A DNA stretch of 64,000 bases from Pseudoalteromonas luteoviolacea H33-S (GCF_001625695.1 NZ_AUXY01000079.1:39984-103983); one strand, 5' to 3'. Shown: positions 1-8,696, counted from the first letter of the stretch. Numbers and translations are program-made. Notes: generated from the sequence alone by a model not told the origin.

Positions 1-106
1 CTACGGTGATCAGCGTCATCAATACCGCTGAAACAACGAATTTAAGTTTACTTGAACGCGTGCTTGGCGCGATGACTTCATCCTGGGACTGAGTTCCTTT
101 AATCAT
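1..106 (-). CDS. Partial N-terminus, probable membrane-anchored efflux/secretion adaptor (HlyD-like)
   Basis: Only the first 35 codons are inside the window; the gene continues past the left edge. ATG at 106 is preceded by a good ribosome site (AGGTGG, about 6 nt spacing). The peptide has a charged, Ser/Thr-rich cytoplasmic start (MIKGTQSQDEVIAPSTRSSK) followed by a hydrophobic stretch that looks like the start of a membrane anchor. This is typical of periplasmic adaptor subunits of RND or MacA/HlyD-type pumps in Alteromonadales. That assignment is from recall of family N-termini, not from a diagnostic domain. The sigma-54 promoter and palindromic upstream sites at 141-288 would drive it. It could be any single-pass inner-membrane protein. 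Confidence 0.4.
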   Translation of the reverse strand, partial: MIKGTQSQDEVIAPSTRSSKLKFVVSAVLMTLITV

Positions 107-140
107 TTTATACCACCTGTTGATTTCGATACTTAGATAT

Positions 141-158
141 AAGCGAGGACAGTGCCAA
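141..158 (-). promoter_or_regulatory. Candidate sigma-54 (-24/-12) promoter
   Basis: Read on the minus strand this is TTGGCACTGTCCTCGCTT: a perfect TGGCAC -24 element, 5 nt, then TCGCT at -12 with the invariant GC (consensus TTGCW). It lies 35 bp upstream of the minus-strand start at 106. The palindromes at 219-288 sit where enhancer-binding-protein sites are expected. Confidence 0.6.
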
Positions 159-218
159 CAATTAAATAAAAATAAACCTTTGATTTTTAATGACTTTTAT
201 AATTTGTATTTTTATCGA

Positions 219-288
219 GTGTCCGAATGGACACATCTGTTGTCCAGATGTGTCACTGTGACACGATTGTGGACACTTGCTGTCCACA
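219..288. promoter_or_regulatory. Cluster of overlapping GTGTCC/GGACAC palindromes (probable activator binding sites)
   Basis: Four inverted repeats are packed into 70 bp. GTGTCC-N4-GGACAC is at 219-234. A 10-bp perfect arm pair GACACATCTG / CAGATGTGTC is at 230-254. GTGTCAC-T-GTGACAC is at 250-264. TGTGGACA-N5-TGTCCACA is at 268-288. They share the half-site TGTCC or TGTCA. They lie about 60-145 bp upstream of the sigma-54 promoter on the minus strand, the usual spacing for NtrC-family activator sites. Confidence 0.55.
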
Positions 289-712
289 GGGTAATTTACT
301 CTAAATTGGTAGTGAGCTTGCACCGGTATGGATACAACAAACGGGGGTTTGCTTTAAGAGTGGGAATCAACCAAACGGGAAAAGTCTATTACGATGCATT
401 GCGTATATTGGCATGCTTATTTGATCTTCATATTCGTTTTCATTTCAGACAAAAACAGGGTTCTGTTTAGCGCAGTTTATAAAAGCTGTTTTAACTCCGT
501 ATGTTTTAAACAAGCCTTGTTATCTCAAATTTGCTCACTTAAGGGTGGTAAATCAAGCCTCCAGCTAGAATGTCAACATCTCAAATTAATATCATTCAAT
601 TACATTGAGGTAAAAACCTATCGAATAACTGGTTATTAATTGTACATCATTTCAAACCTTCTAAAGTAACAGTCTCAATCGTCTGGAAAGTAAAAATAAA
701 AGTGAGGAAACA

Positions 713-937
713 ATGTCTAAATTAAAATTAGTATTTTTTACCATGATCTTAATGTTCGCAGGTGCAGCCAGCGCTTGGACAACAATACCCAGTGGTGTAG
801 TAGACAATTGCGAATGGAGATTTGTACGTGCTTATCAAGCGCCTGGTGTCTCTATTTTCGTGTACCGCGCCGCAAGCAGCTGCCAATATAGAACTAAAAT
901 AATTGACTACCGGGTTAGAGAAAAACGTTACCACTAA
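713..937 (+). CDS. Small secreted protein of unknown function
   Basis: A 74-residue protein with a clear signal peptide: a short K-rich start, a hydrophobic core (LVFFTMILMFAGAA) and a probable AxA cleavage site before SAWTT. The mature part is about 52 residues, with Cys in NCEW and SSCQY that could form one disulfide, and is rich in aromatic and basic residues. The ribosome site AGTGAGGAAACA precedes ATG 713. I recognise no family. A palindromic hairpin lies between it and the convergent gene at 1042. Confidence 0.6.
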   Translation: MSKLKLVFFTMILMFAGAASAWTTIPSGVVDNCEWRFVRAYQAPGVSIFVYRAASSCQYRTKIIDYRVREKRYH

Positions 938-984
938 TATGGTAAATACGTAATTCGAAACTTCCTAATTATGCTTGTAACACC

Positions 985-1004
985 AAGGGAGCTAGCTCCC
1001 TTTT
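985..1004. terminator. Palindromic hairpin between convergent genes
   Basis: AAGGGAGCTAGCTCCCTT is an 18-bp perfect palindrome followed by TTCT. It lies between the stop at 937 (+) and the stop at 1042 (-). The central loop would be very tight, so terminator function is plausible rather than certain. Confidence 0.45.
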
Positions 1005-1041
1005 CTAACACTATGCGCATCAATCCACAACTTGTATTGAC

Positions 1042-1506
1042 TCACCCATGATGTCGTCGTATGTGTTTTATCAATCCATCACTATTAAATTCTAGCGAGA
1101 CGACATTGGTCTTTTTATATTCGACTTCATTGTCTAAATGTGCAGGTTTCACCTTACCTGACTCCGTCATTTTGATAAAAACAACGTTAGCACCTGTCAT
1201 GATATCAAGAATGTCTATTTTACTGTGCACCACTTTATCTTTGAGCTTGGCAACCATGTCTTTTCGCAACTTTACTTTATCCGTGTAGGTAAAATTGTAT
1301 CTCACGTGCTCATCCACAAATTCATCTGCCAGTAACGCGATAAAGTTATCTATGTCTTGTACCGTTGTTGCGGGTTGTTGGCGAGCATTTTTGGCAGCCA
1401 CAAATGCGTGCGCCTTCTTAACCATATCATTTGGAGTTAACTCCGTCTGTGCCGAGACAAAACTCGGTAAAGCGAAGGATATAAAGACGAGCGCGTATTT
1501 ATTCAT
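1042..1506 (-). CDS. Secreted NTF2/SnoaL-like protein
   Basis: A 154-residue protein with a signal peptide (MNKYALVFISFALPSFVSAQ). The mature region has the alpha+beta pattern of the SnoaL/NTF2 superfamily: a helix ending in a DNFIALLADEFVDEHVRY-type stretch, then strands through DILDIMTGANVVFIKMTESG and a terminal SLEFNSDGLIKHIRRHHG strand, the usual 'nuclear transport factor 2 family' ending. A good ribosome site (AAGGAAATCAC) precedes ATG 1506. Many members are small-molecule-binding proteins or enzymes of unknown substrate, so no reaction can be assigned. Confidence 0.75.
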   Translation of the reverse strand: MNKYALVFISFALPSFVSAQTELTPNDMVKKAHAFVAAKNARQQPATTVQDIDNFIALLADEFVDEHVRYNFTYTDKVKLRKDMVAKLKDKVVHSKIDILDIMTGANVVFIKMTESGKVKPAHLDNEVEYKKTNVVSLEFNSDGLIKHIRRHHG

Positions 1507-1586
1507 GTGATTTCCTTATTATTATTTTAATTAACCATCACGCTTGTTTAGTTAGCATAATGTGGTCATTAGATATAACTAGATGA

Positions 1587-2204
1587 TTAATGTCTCAAAA
1601 TGGTGTTCAAATGTGATTGGTAATCTTGCAATATCAACTGGCGTGCTTTATGGCTTTTTTGCTGTACACCATGGGCAATAAACGGCGGCACGATTTCCCA
1701 CCCTATAAAGCCAAATACGTCTTGGTATAATCCATCAATTTTGCCTTTATAATACGCCATTTCATCTTGATTGGCTGCTCCCCCAGTTGTGATTGAGTAC
1801 ATCACCTTTTTTGGCGCTAATATGGCCCCCTGACCATAGGCAAAACCTGAGGTTAATACGCGGTCAATCCACCCTTTGAGAATGGCAGGAAATGACCACC
1901 ACCATAGTGGAAACTGAAGGATCAATAAATCACACGCAATTAGATTTTGCTGCTCCTGCTTAATTTGTTCGCAAAATATCCCATTATCTAAAGCATATCG
2001 CTGTGCTTTGGCTAAGTTGAACCCCGAGGGCTCTGAGAACCCCATGACATCTTTGCTTCCCGCCACAGCATCAAATTGCTCAGCATATAAATTGGACTCA
2101 GTAACGACAGCGCCAAATTCATTAAATGTTTGCTTAGCAATCTGATGCAACGCAAAGTTAAATGACTTCTCTTCAGGGTGAGCAACTATTAGATGAACGC
2201 GCAT
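1587..2204 (-). CDS. NAD(P)H-dependent quinone oxidoreductase (Flavodoxin_2, KefF/MdaB-like)
   Basis: A 205-residue protein of the flavodoxin-like fold. It starts with the beta1/phosphate-binding segment MRVHLIVAHPEEKSFNFAL, has the family motif LLILQFPLWWWSFPAILKGWIDRVLTSGFAYG near residues 95-125, and a TTGGAA FMN-contact loop near 143. This family reduces quinones with two electrons using NAD(P)H and bound flavin, usually against electrophile stress. AAGGAAGTAAG precedes ATG 2204. It is monocistronic. Confidence 0.88.
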   Translation of the reverse strand: MRVHLIVAHPEEKSFNFALHQIAKQTFNEFGAVVTESNLYAEQFDAVAGSKDVMGFSEPSGFNLAKAQRYALDNGIFCEQIKQEQQNLIACDLLILQFPLWWWSFPAILKGWIDRVLTSGFAYGQGAILAPKKVMYSITTGGAANQDEMAYYKGKIDGLYQDVFGFIGWEIVPPFIAHGVQQKSHKARQLILQDYQSHLNTILRH

Positions 2205-2563
2205 CTTACTTCCTTGCTTTTCAGGTAATTAAAATTATTGTTATTGACCAGTTCATGCTCGATAAGTTCAATTTAGGTACAAATAACTATCTACTCTTTT
2301 CACACCTACATTAACCGTAACAACTGCTAGAAAATGCGCATGTAGCTCTTTAGACTATTTCCTCCAATTAAAACGATCATGCCTTAATTTTCGCAAATAC
2401 ACCTAGGTCATTTTTCACTAAAACGATGCCTTCACTTGTCTAAGTTGGCTTTTTTTTTAAAAAAAATATGTATTTTTTTGCATGTTATTTCTGCTATTCA
2501 AAACTCACTTAATGGTAAAAATTTAACCTTTTAAAGCATTAACTTAGCCAAAATACAAACAAG
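2205..2563. other. Intergenic region between divergent genes
   Basis: AT-rich spacer with a nearly perfect T/A tract palindrome (nine T then eight or more A) around 2450-2470. It should contain divergent promoters for the oxidoreductase and the fasciclin lipoprotein. No RNA gene or other structure was seen. Confidence 0.5.
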
Positions 2564-2566
2564 TTG

Positions 2567-4858
2567 ATGAACGTAAAGTCAGTACTTCACAGAAAAAAAG
2601 AGACAGCTCCCGTAAAACTTTTTCTTGATCTACTGGCGTGCCAGTCGCGTATTGCCGGAAAATTAACCACTCCAATGGAGATGATCGTGAAAGTACTTGC
2701 AAAACTGGCACTTGTTGCCATGGTGGGCGTACTGTCCGCCTGTTCTGATGATGACGACCCGGTCGTAATTACTCAACCTCACCAACCTGAAAACTCAGTT
2801 TATGATGCAGCAAAAGCAGCTGGCTCATTCACTACCTTGGTCGCAGCACTCGACGCAACGGGTCTAAATGCAACACTTGATGACACAAACAACAAATTTA
2901 CAGTGTTTGCACCGACTGACGCAGCATTTGAGCTACTCGGCACAGAAACGATAAACGGCTTGCTTGCCGACACCGACCAACTCAGTAGTATTTTGACATA
3001 TCACGTACTCGCCTCAGAAGTAAACGCCGAGACTGCACTGGGGTTAGCAGGGCAAACAACAGCAACCGTCAATGGCGCCAAATTAGCCTTATCTCTGTCA
3101 GGTGAAAACCTACTGATTAACACCGCGACTGTTACTCAAACAGATATCCAAACTGACAACGGTATTATTCATGTCATTGATGCGGTATTAATGCCGCCAG
3201 CTGGCACAACGTCCACCCAAAATATTGCTGAAGTCGCAACTGCTGCGGGAAACTTCATGACGCTATTGAAGGCAGTAGAAACAGCAGGTTTGACAAGTGC
3301 CCTCACAGGCTCTGATCCGCTAACTATTTTTGCCCCAACAGATGCCGCATTTGCAGCACTTGGCACAAAAACAATTAATACCTTGTTGGCTAATCCCGAG
3401 GTACTAGGCGACATCCTCAAGCAACACATTGTTGCAGGCAGTGTCGACTCCATCACTGCGATGTCACTCAACGGTAAAGACGCAACGACCTTGTTAAATA
3501 ATCAACAAAGTGTGTCCATTGACGCAGCATCAGACATGTTGAAATTTGCAGGCATTACGGTCACTCAAACGGATATTCCGGCTTCTAACGGCATTATCCA
3601 CGTACTCGATGCTGTCGTGGTCGGCAGTGTGGCGGTGCCTGAGTCACTGGGTTTGATCCCCGAAGTTGCCACTGCGGCGGGCTCTTTCAATACGTTAGTC
3701 AACTTACTTAGCGCAACGGAACTTGATCAAGTGTTGTCAGATCCAACCGTTAAGTTCACCGTTTTTGCACCGACCGATGCTGCGTTCGCGGCACTCGGAC
3801 AAGAAACCTTAGATGCGCTTGGAGCTAACACAGAAATGTTGAAAGACATTCTGTTATACCATGTTGTATCTGGGCAAAGCGTTATGTCAGATGCGGCATC
3901 TGCTATCGCTTCGTCAGAGTCTAATATGGTCACAATGGCTAACAGTGATATGGCTGCATTAAGCACCGTAGATAGCAAATTATTCATTGATGATGCGGTC
4001 ATTAGAACTGCAAATGTGCAAGCCGACAACGGGGTTATCCACGTGCTTGATAAAGTGATCATGCCGCCTGCGGAGAAAGTTGCTTCTGAAAAAACCATCG
4101 CAGAAGTCGCAGTCGAAACTGACGATCTATCTACGCTCGTGCAAGCTTTAACTGCAGCGAACCTTGTGGACACGTTATCAAACAAAGAAGCGACATTTAC
4201 AGTGTTTGCGCCGACTAATCGTGCATTTCAAAAGATCCCAGCTGACACACTCAATGCATTGCTCGCCGACACCGCTGGGTTAACACAAGTGCTGACACAG
4301 CATGTGTTGAACTTAGAAGCGCCTGCTATGACAGCGCTCAAGCTCAACGGCAAAAAAGTGGAAACACTTGCTGCAAATATGCTAGATATTCGCGTTGTTG
4401 ATTTTGCAGGAACCAACAACGGCGAAAACGACGCAGTCGCATACGATTCGAGCAAGCAAATACTGGTCGCTGGTAATGGCAGTGAAAAATCAGGCTTTAC
4501 ACTCTACACATTTGACAATGATCTCACTTTTGCACAAAGCCAGTGTAACGATGCATGTGCAACAGCTTGGCCGCCGGTGATTGCAACGCAAGCGCAAATT
4601 GAAAATATTCCAGGACTGTCTTTAATCGCTCGTCAAGACAATATGATGCAGGTTGCGTATTTAGGGCGTCCTTTATATTTATACGCCGCGGATACTGCAG
4701 CAGGAGATATGATGGGCAGTAGCATAGACAATTGGTCACACGTCATGCTACCCACGTCAGGTCTGCAAATCGAAGGCAGCAATGTGATACAAAAAGACAT
4801 TTATACAGCTAATGGTGTTGTGCACTTGATAGACACTGTGATAACTGCCGTCGATTAA
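2567..4858 (+). CDS. Fasciclin (FAS1) repeat lipoprotein with inserted secreted-repeat domain
   Basis: A surface or periplasmic lipoprotein of about 763 residues with four FAS1 modules. Each starts with a TAAGSF-T-LV-A-type helix, has the H1 motif TVFAPTDAAF and ends with an NGIIHV-DAV-type H2 motif: roughly residues 75-209, 218-354, 363-503 and 507-763. The fourth module is split. Between about 630 and 730 lies a PF03640-type 'secreted repeat' (FTLYTFDND, SQCNDACATAWPP, GRPLYLYAADT), after which the FAS1 ending resumes. The lipoprotein signal (MIVKVLAKLALVAMVGVLSAC, lipobox LSAC) starts at ATG 2681. An upstream ATG at 2675 and ATG/TTG at 2567/2564 are alternatives, and none has a strong ribosome site, so the true start is probably 2675-2681. 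FAS1 proteins mediate adhesion. Confidence 0.85.
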   Translation: MNVKSVLHRKKETAPVKLFLDLLACQSRIAGKLTTPMEMIVKVLAKLALVAMVGVLSACSDDDDPVVITQPHQPENSVYDAAKAAGSFTTLVAALDATGLNATLDDTNNKFTVFAPTDAAFELLGTETINGLLADTDQLSSILTYHVLASEVNAETALGLAGQTTATVNGAKLALSLSGENLLINTATVTQTDIQTDNGIIHVIDAVLMPPAGTTSTQNIAEVATAAGNFMTLLKAVETAGLTSALTGSDPLTIFAPTDAAFAALGTKTINTLLANPEVLGDILKQHIVAGSVDSITAMSLNGKDATTLLNNQQSVSIDAASDMLKFAGITVTQTDIPASNGIIHVLDAVVVGSVAVPESLGLIPEVATAAGSFNTLVNLLSATELDQVLSDPTVKFTVFAPTDAAFAALGQETLDALGANTEMLKDILLYHVVSGQSVMSDAASAIASSESNMVTMANSDMAALSTVDSKLFIDDAVIRTANVQADNGVIHVLDKVIMPPAEKVASEKTIAEVAVETDDLSTLVQALTAANLVDTLSNKEATFTVFAPTNRAFQKIPADTLNALLADTAGLTQVLTQHVLNLEAPAMTALKLNGKKVETLAANMLDIRVVDFAGTNNGENDAVAYDSSKQILVAGNGSEKSGFTLYTFDNDLTFAQSQCNDACATAWPPVIATQAQIENIPGLSLIARQDNMMQVAYLGRPLYLYAADTAAGDMMGSSIDNWSHVMLPTSGLQIEGSNVIQKDIYTANGVVHLIDTVITAVD

Positions 4859-4877
4859 TTTCCCTTCCTTTGAGCTA

Positions 4878-4912
4878 GGTATGGCTGTCTATTCGACATG
4901 CCATACCTTTTT
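4878..4912 (+). terminator. Rho-independent terminator after the fasciclin gene
   Basis: Stem GGTATGGC / GCCATACC (4878-4885 and 4900-4907), extended inside by TGTC/GACA, followed by TTTTT. It lies 20 bp after the stop at 4858 and just before the convergent kinase gene. Confidence 0.8.
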
Positions 4913-4921
4913 AGTTGATAT

Positions 4922-5797
4922 TCAAGCGTGTTCAAACAGCGACGTCGCAACACAATACTTTTGCTCAAACAGTGCAAAAGCGCCAAGCAAGGGCGCATAT
5001 GGCAATTGGCTAATACGAATATTCAGCTGCTTGCACTGCTCATATTGAGTAAATGTAGACAGCATGGATTCACCAAATAAATCATAAGACTGTGTCACAG
5101 AGCCTCCCATAACGATGACATCCGGATCATAAGCAAGCTGCATATGGGCAAAGGCTATCCCCAAATGTGTGCCCAGTTGCTCAAATAGCTTAAGCGAAGC
5201 CGTATTACCGGCTTTTGCTGATAAATACTCTAACTCCCCATCGGTACCGCGCTGTTTAAAAAATTGGCCACTACAATAATCTTCTATGGTTTTATCCAGA
5301 TAAGGTGCGCTGCCAAACTCACCAGCCAAGCCATATCGACCAGTATAAAGCTGCTCTTCTATCACCACACCTGCACCGAGCCCTGTCCCCAAGCAAACAC
5401 CTAATATGTTTTTACAAGGGGAATTTACCCTACCATGCTCACCGTAGCGGTATTCACCGTACGTAAAGCAATTTACGTCGTTGTGAACCAGTACAGGCAC
5501 ATTAAAACGCCGACTCAATATTTCTGACAACTGAACATCACGCCACGCAGGAATATTTGTGACTTCAAACACTTCACCTGTGTCACTGTTCACGACCCCT
5601 GGAATCCCAATGGCGATACCAACACATTCATCCGTTATCGTTTTTTTGACTAATTCAATGACATAATCTGTTACTGCTTGTTTTGTGCCAGATGCAGGCA
5701 CAGGGTAACGTTTCACTTGAGCAATTCGACCTTGTTTGGCAAGACCGCACAAAGCTTTAGTGCCCCCTAAATCAATACATACAACCATCCCTGACAT
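4922..5797 (-). CDS. ROK-family sugar kinase
   Basis: A 291-residue ROK protein. It has the N-terminal phosphate loop VVCIDLGGTKALCGLA, GIAIGIPGVVNSDTGEV, the catalytic Asp motif VPVLVHNDVNCFTYGEYRYG and the phosphate-2 motif GVCLGTGLGAGVVI. The usual ROK zinc motif (CxCGxxGCxE) is absent: the region after GLAGEFGSAP reads YLDKTIEDYCSGQFF, as in zinc-less ROK kinases. The substrate is probably a hexose, N-acetylhexosamine or fructose. It starts 2 bp after the transporter stop, so the pair is an operon for uptake and phosphorylation of one sugar. Confidence 0.85.
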   Translation of the reverse strand: MSGMVVCIDLGGTKALCGLAKQGRIAQVKRYPVPASGTKQAVTDYVIELVKKTITDECVGIAIGIPGVVNSDTGEVFEVTNIPAWRDVQLSEILSRRFNVPVLVHNDVNCFTYGEYRYGEHGRVNSPCKNILGVCLGTGLGAGVVIEEQLYTGRYGLAGEFGSAPYLDKTIEDYCSGQFFKQRGTDGELEYLSAKAGNTASLKLFEQLGTHLGIAFAHMQLAYDPDVIVMGGSVTQSYDLFGESMLSTFTQYEQCKQLNIRISQLPYAPLLGAFALFEQKYCVATSLFEHA

Positions 5798-5799
5798 CT

Positions 5800-7053
5800 C
5801 TATGCTTCCTGCTCTGGTGATCTTTTCGCGAACAATTTAATTGTGTGATTATTGACAATAGGTTTTGACGTGTAGGCCACATGCAGCATATAGCCCAATG
5901 GGACAAATAACAGCAAAAGAGACAACTGCAACGACCCTGATACTTGTGCCAAAGCACCAATCAAGGGCGAGATAACTGCCCCCCCCACAATACCTGTGCA
6001 CAAAATACCCGCGATGGCACCATGCCCGTGAGAAAATGAATTGAGCGCGAGCGAAAAAATCGCTGACCACATTATCGATAAAAAGAAGCCAGCAACAGGG
6101 AATGCCAATAATGCAATCTCTACAGAGCCAAATATAGCAGCGACCAAACTGATACCCGCTCCGATGCAAAACCACGCAAGTACTTTGCGTACATCAAACA
6201 GCTTCATTAAAATCAAACCAGCCGCGCAGCCCACAGTCAACATCAGCCAAAATTCACTGACAATACCGGCACCGACTTGCTTTGCATCCAACCCATGGAC
6301 CTGCTCTAAAAAGAGTGATGTAGTATTTGCGATCCCTTGCTCAAGAGCAACATAAGCGGCAATCGCAAAGAAAAACTTAATCACCACTTTATTTTTGAAC
6401 AGTGCCAAACTCTCTTTTAGTGTGTAAGCTTGCGACTTTTCTTGTTCATCATTGCCACCCTCAAAGCGAGTCACAGCCCCCCAAATCATCATGACAATAC
6501 ACACAGCAGCAAACAACCAGTACATACTTAACCAACTCATTTGCGCTGGTACCAGTGTATTTAATACATTTCCAGACTGCTGCGACATATCTGCTAAATT
6601 AACGTAGACAATAGGGGATAAGGTCGCGCCAGCGCCAAATAGTAGCTGAGCAACAATAGATAACACTGCGAAATGCTCACTCCCGCCGGCTTTTCTTAAC
6701 AGCGGATTGATGGCCACTTGCAAGAACGCCATGGCACTGCCGATTAAAAACAAGGCGACCATCGCAAACACGAAACTAGGTAAGAGTGCAAATAGCAATG
6801 AGCCTGTGGCTGCAAGCGCAAAAGCCAATGTCATTACAAACTTTTCACTGAGACGCTGCGCTAATAACCCAGCAGGAATTGACATCACACCATACGCAGC
6901 AAAAAAAGCAAATGGAAAAAACCCTGCCAGCGCTATGCCGATATCAAAGCTTTTAATCAATTCCGGAAAGATAGGACCAAGAATATTAGTGATAAAAGAG
7001 ATCGTAAAGAACGTCGCAAGAATCACGAAAACTGCTGGCAAATTCTTATTCAT
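5800..7053 (-). CDS. MFS sugar transporter (FucP/GluP-like)
   Basis: A 417-residue polytopic inner-membrane protein with about 12 hydrophobic segments in two halves, separated by the charged loop TRFEGGNDEQEKSQAYTLKE near residues 195-215. Features resemble the fucose/glucose/galactose:H+ symporter branch: an AINPLLRKAGGSEHFAVLSI segment after TM4 and a GAGATLSPIVYV segment. It is co-transcribed with the ROK kinase immediately downstream. The kinase suggests a non-PTS sugar that enters unphosphorylated. A TAAGGTACAC ribosome site precedes ATG 7053. Confidence 0.85.
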   Translation of the reverse strand: MNKNLPAVFVILATFFTISFITNILGPIFPELIKSFDIGIALAGFFPFAFFAAYGVMSIPAGLLAQRLSEKFVMTLAFALAATGSLLFALLPSFVFAMVALFLIGSAMAFLQVAINPLLRKAGGSEHFAVLSIVAQLLFGAGATLSPIVYVNLADMSQQSGNVLNTLVPAQMSWLSMYWLFAAVCIVMMIWGAVTRFEGGNDEQEKSQAYTLKESLALFKNKVVIKFFFAIAAYVALEQGIANTTSLFLEQVHGLDAKQVGAGIVSEFWLMLTVGCAAGLILMKLFDVRKVLAWFCIGAGISLVAAIFGSVEIALLAFPVAGFFLSIMWSAIFSLALNSFSHGHGAIAGILCTGIVGGAVISPLIGALAQVSGSLQLSLLLLFVPLGYMLHVAYTSKPIVNNHTIKLFAKRSPEQEA

Positions 7054-7481
7054 TAAGTGTACCTTATTTAATAAAAAGGTGATGGCAAAAATAGGATCTG
7101 TTCGTTGGCAGACAAATGATCCAAGGGGAATCCGCCATCACCTTAACTCGTCAAATAAGGTTAGTTTGCCGCCAAATAGACGCATATTGCGGCACTTTTC
7201 AAACCTTTATCAATACAATTCAAGCTCACCGAGAAAATAGAAATAATTTATACCTAAAGAACCCAACTAAGGAACAATTCAGTCTACTCTGAACGGCGAT
7301 GAGTAAAAGGTTTGATTTCAATAATGATTTAGTTATGCTTATTAGTATAGCGGCTGAAATTACAACCTGTGCCGGTTAAACTAGGCACAAGACTGCTCAG
7401 AAATTGGAAGTTGATTTAATTTAAACTTACTTTAAGAAAAACCGATAGAATCAAATAATCCGTTTCCAGACTAACGACATG
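7054..7481. other. Intergenic region upstream of the sugar operon
   Basis: This should hold the promoter for the transporter/kinase operon. GCC-rich dyads occur at 7120-7195 but no operator I can name. The open frame overlapping 7080-7240 is a shadow. Confidence 0.4.
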
Positions 7482-7483
7482 AT

Positions 7484-7518
7484 AATGAAAAATGGTATAG
7501 CCCCGGATAAGGGCTATA
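7484..7518 (-). terminator. Terminator of the halogenase operon
   Basis: TATAGCCC (7496-7503) pairs with GGGCTATA (7511-7518). Read on the minus strand the hairpin is followed by ACCATTTTTC. It overlaps the stop codon of the last gene in the left arm of the biosynthetic cluster and marks its end. Confidence 0.65.
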
Positions 7519-8695
7519 GATCCATATTTGGATTGTTTTCCAGTGCTTGCGCTATTAAGTCGTTCATAGCCTCATTGGCACCTGCGGCGATTTTTACAAC
7601 ATGACTATCGCGTACAAAGCGCGCAAAAATATGTGAGTCTACATACCCTTGCGCACCATGAAATTGTGCACATTGCGTCACAATTTCTTGATGTAGCTCC
7701 GTCGCGGCCACTTTCAGCATTGCAATTTCTTTCATCGGCATTTTACCCTGCTCGAAAGACCATGCACAGTGATATGCCAGTTGCTCAATTGATGCCTGCT
7801 GAGTACTCAATCTTGCCATAGCATGCCTGACCACTTGATACTTGCTCACCGAAGCCCCACCAAGTTGTCGGGATTTTAAATGGTGCCAAGTTTGCTCAAG
7901 ACAGCAGCGGTTTGCCGCTAAAGCCATCACACCAGCGCTCAGTCTTTCAAGCTGCATGCCTTTAACTATCAATTGAAACCCTTGTCCCACTTTGCCAATC
8001 ACATGCGACTTGGGCACAAATACCTGCTCTAGCTTCAACTCGGCTACATCCGCACTGTGCCAGCCCAAACAGTTTAAAGGGGTTCGATGCACACCAGGTG
8101 CATGCGCATCAACAACAAACAAGGAAAGGCCCGTTGCGCCAAAGCGACTTTGAGTTGCTTCAGACGTTCTCGCTAACACCACAAAAAAATCACATTCAGT
8201 GCCATTGGCAACAAATTGCTTGTGCCCGTTCAACACAAAGCCATCTGCTTGCGCTTGGGCGTTTAATTTTAACGCATTGAGATCTGTGCCTGCATCAGGC
8301 TCTGTAAGCGCTAAAGCCGCCACTTTTTCCCCTCGAATAGCGCTGTGAAGATACACTTCTCGGGTATGAACATCTGCCAGTTTTGTTAAATAGGGCAACG
8401 TCATATGACTGTGCACAGCAATTGCAGTTCTAAGGCCTGCACTGCCCAATCGACCAAGCTCCTCAATAAATATCATCCCATGAAAGATATCCCAACTAGA
8501 TTCTTGAGGCTGACTTGTCGAGTCCATCGCAATACCGAGCCACCCAGTTTGGCCAAGTGCTTGCCAAAAGGCTCTATCGACCTTGCGCTCTGACTCCCAA
8601 CGATCAATGTTGGGCACTGCATGTTGGTGCAAAAATTTCCGCACCTCTGTGCGGAAATTTTTATGAGATTGGTTGAAATAAATGCCATCAGACAT
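7514..8695 (-). CDS. Acyl-CoA dehydrogenase-family flavoprotein (KtzA-like role proposed)
   Basis: A 393-residue FAD enzyme of the acyl-CoA dehydrogenase fold: an all-alpha N-terminal domain, the central beta domain motif ALALTEPDAGTDLNALK (residues 126-143) and a C-terminal FAD domain with QFHGAQGYV (344-352). The usual late catalytic Glu (YEGT motif) is Ala371 (IAAGANEA). A Glu at 250 in GMQLERLSAG sits at the helix-G position used as the base by isovaleryl-CoA dehydrogenases. It is last in the operon with a SyrB2-type halogenase, A domain and carrier protein. There it probably acts on a carrier-bound aminoacyl thioester, as KtzA does when it closes a cyclopropane ring by displacing a gamma-chloride, or desaturates it. 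This is inference from context. Confidence 0.85.
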   Translation of the reverse strand: MSDGIYFNQSHKNFRTEVRKFLHQHAVPNIDRWESERKVDRAFWQALGQTGWLGIAMDSTSQPQESSWDIFHGMIFIEELGRLGSAGLRTAIAVHSHMTLPYLTKLADVHTREVYLHSAIRGEKVAALALTEPDAGTDLNALKLNAQAQADGFVLNGHKQFVANGTECDFFVVLARTSEATQSRFGATGLSLFVVDAHAPGVHRTPLNCLGWHSADVAELKLEQVFVPKSHVIGKVGQGFQLIVKGMQLERLSAGVMALAANRCCLEQTWHHLKSRQLGGASVSKYQVVRHAMARLSTQQASIEQLAYHCAWSFEQGKMPMKEIAMLKVAATELHQEIVTQCAQFHGAQGYVDSHIFARFVRDSHVVKIAAGANEAMNDLIAQALENNPNMDL

Positions 8696-8696
8696 A

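Larger units (their letters stand above)
107..712. other. Intergenic region without a credible gene
   Basis: The region holds the sigma-54 promoter and palindrome cluster described separately. The open frames here (120-470 and 394-639) lack ribosome sites and recognisable composition, and one runs across the palindromes, so I do not call them genes. From 290 to 700 I see only AT-rich sequence. Confidence 0.6.

Noticed and set aside
120..639. Two overlapping plus-strand open frames (120-470, 394-639)
   Set aside because: No ribosome site, unnatural composition, and they run across the palindrome cluster upstream of the sigma-54 promoter.
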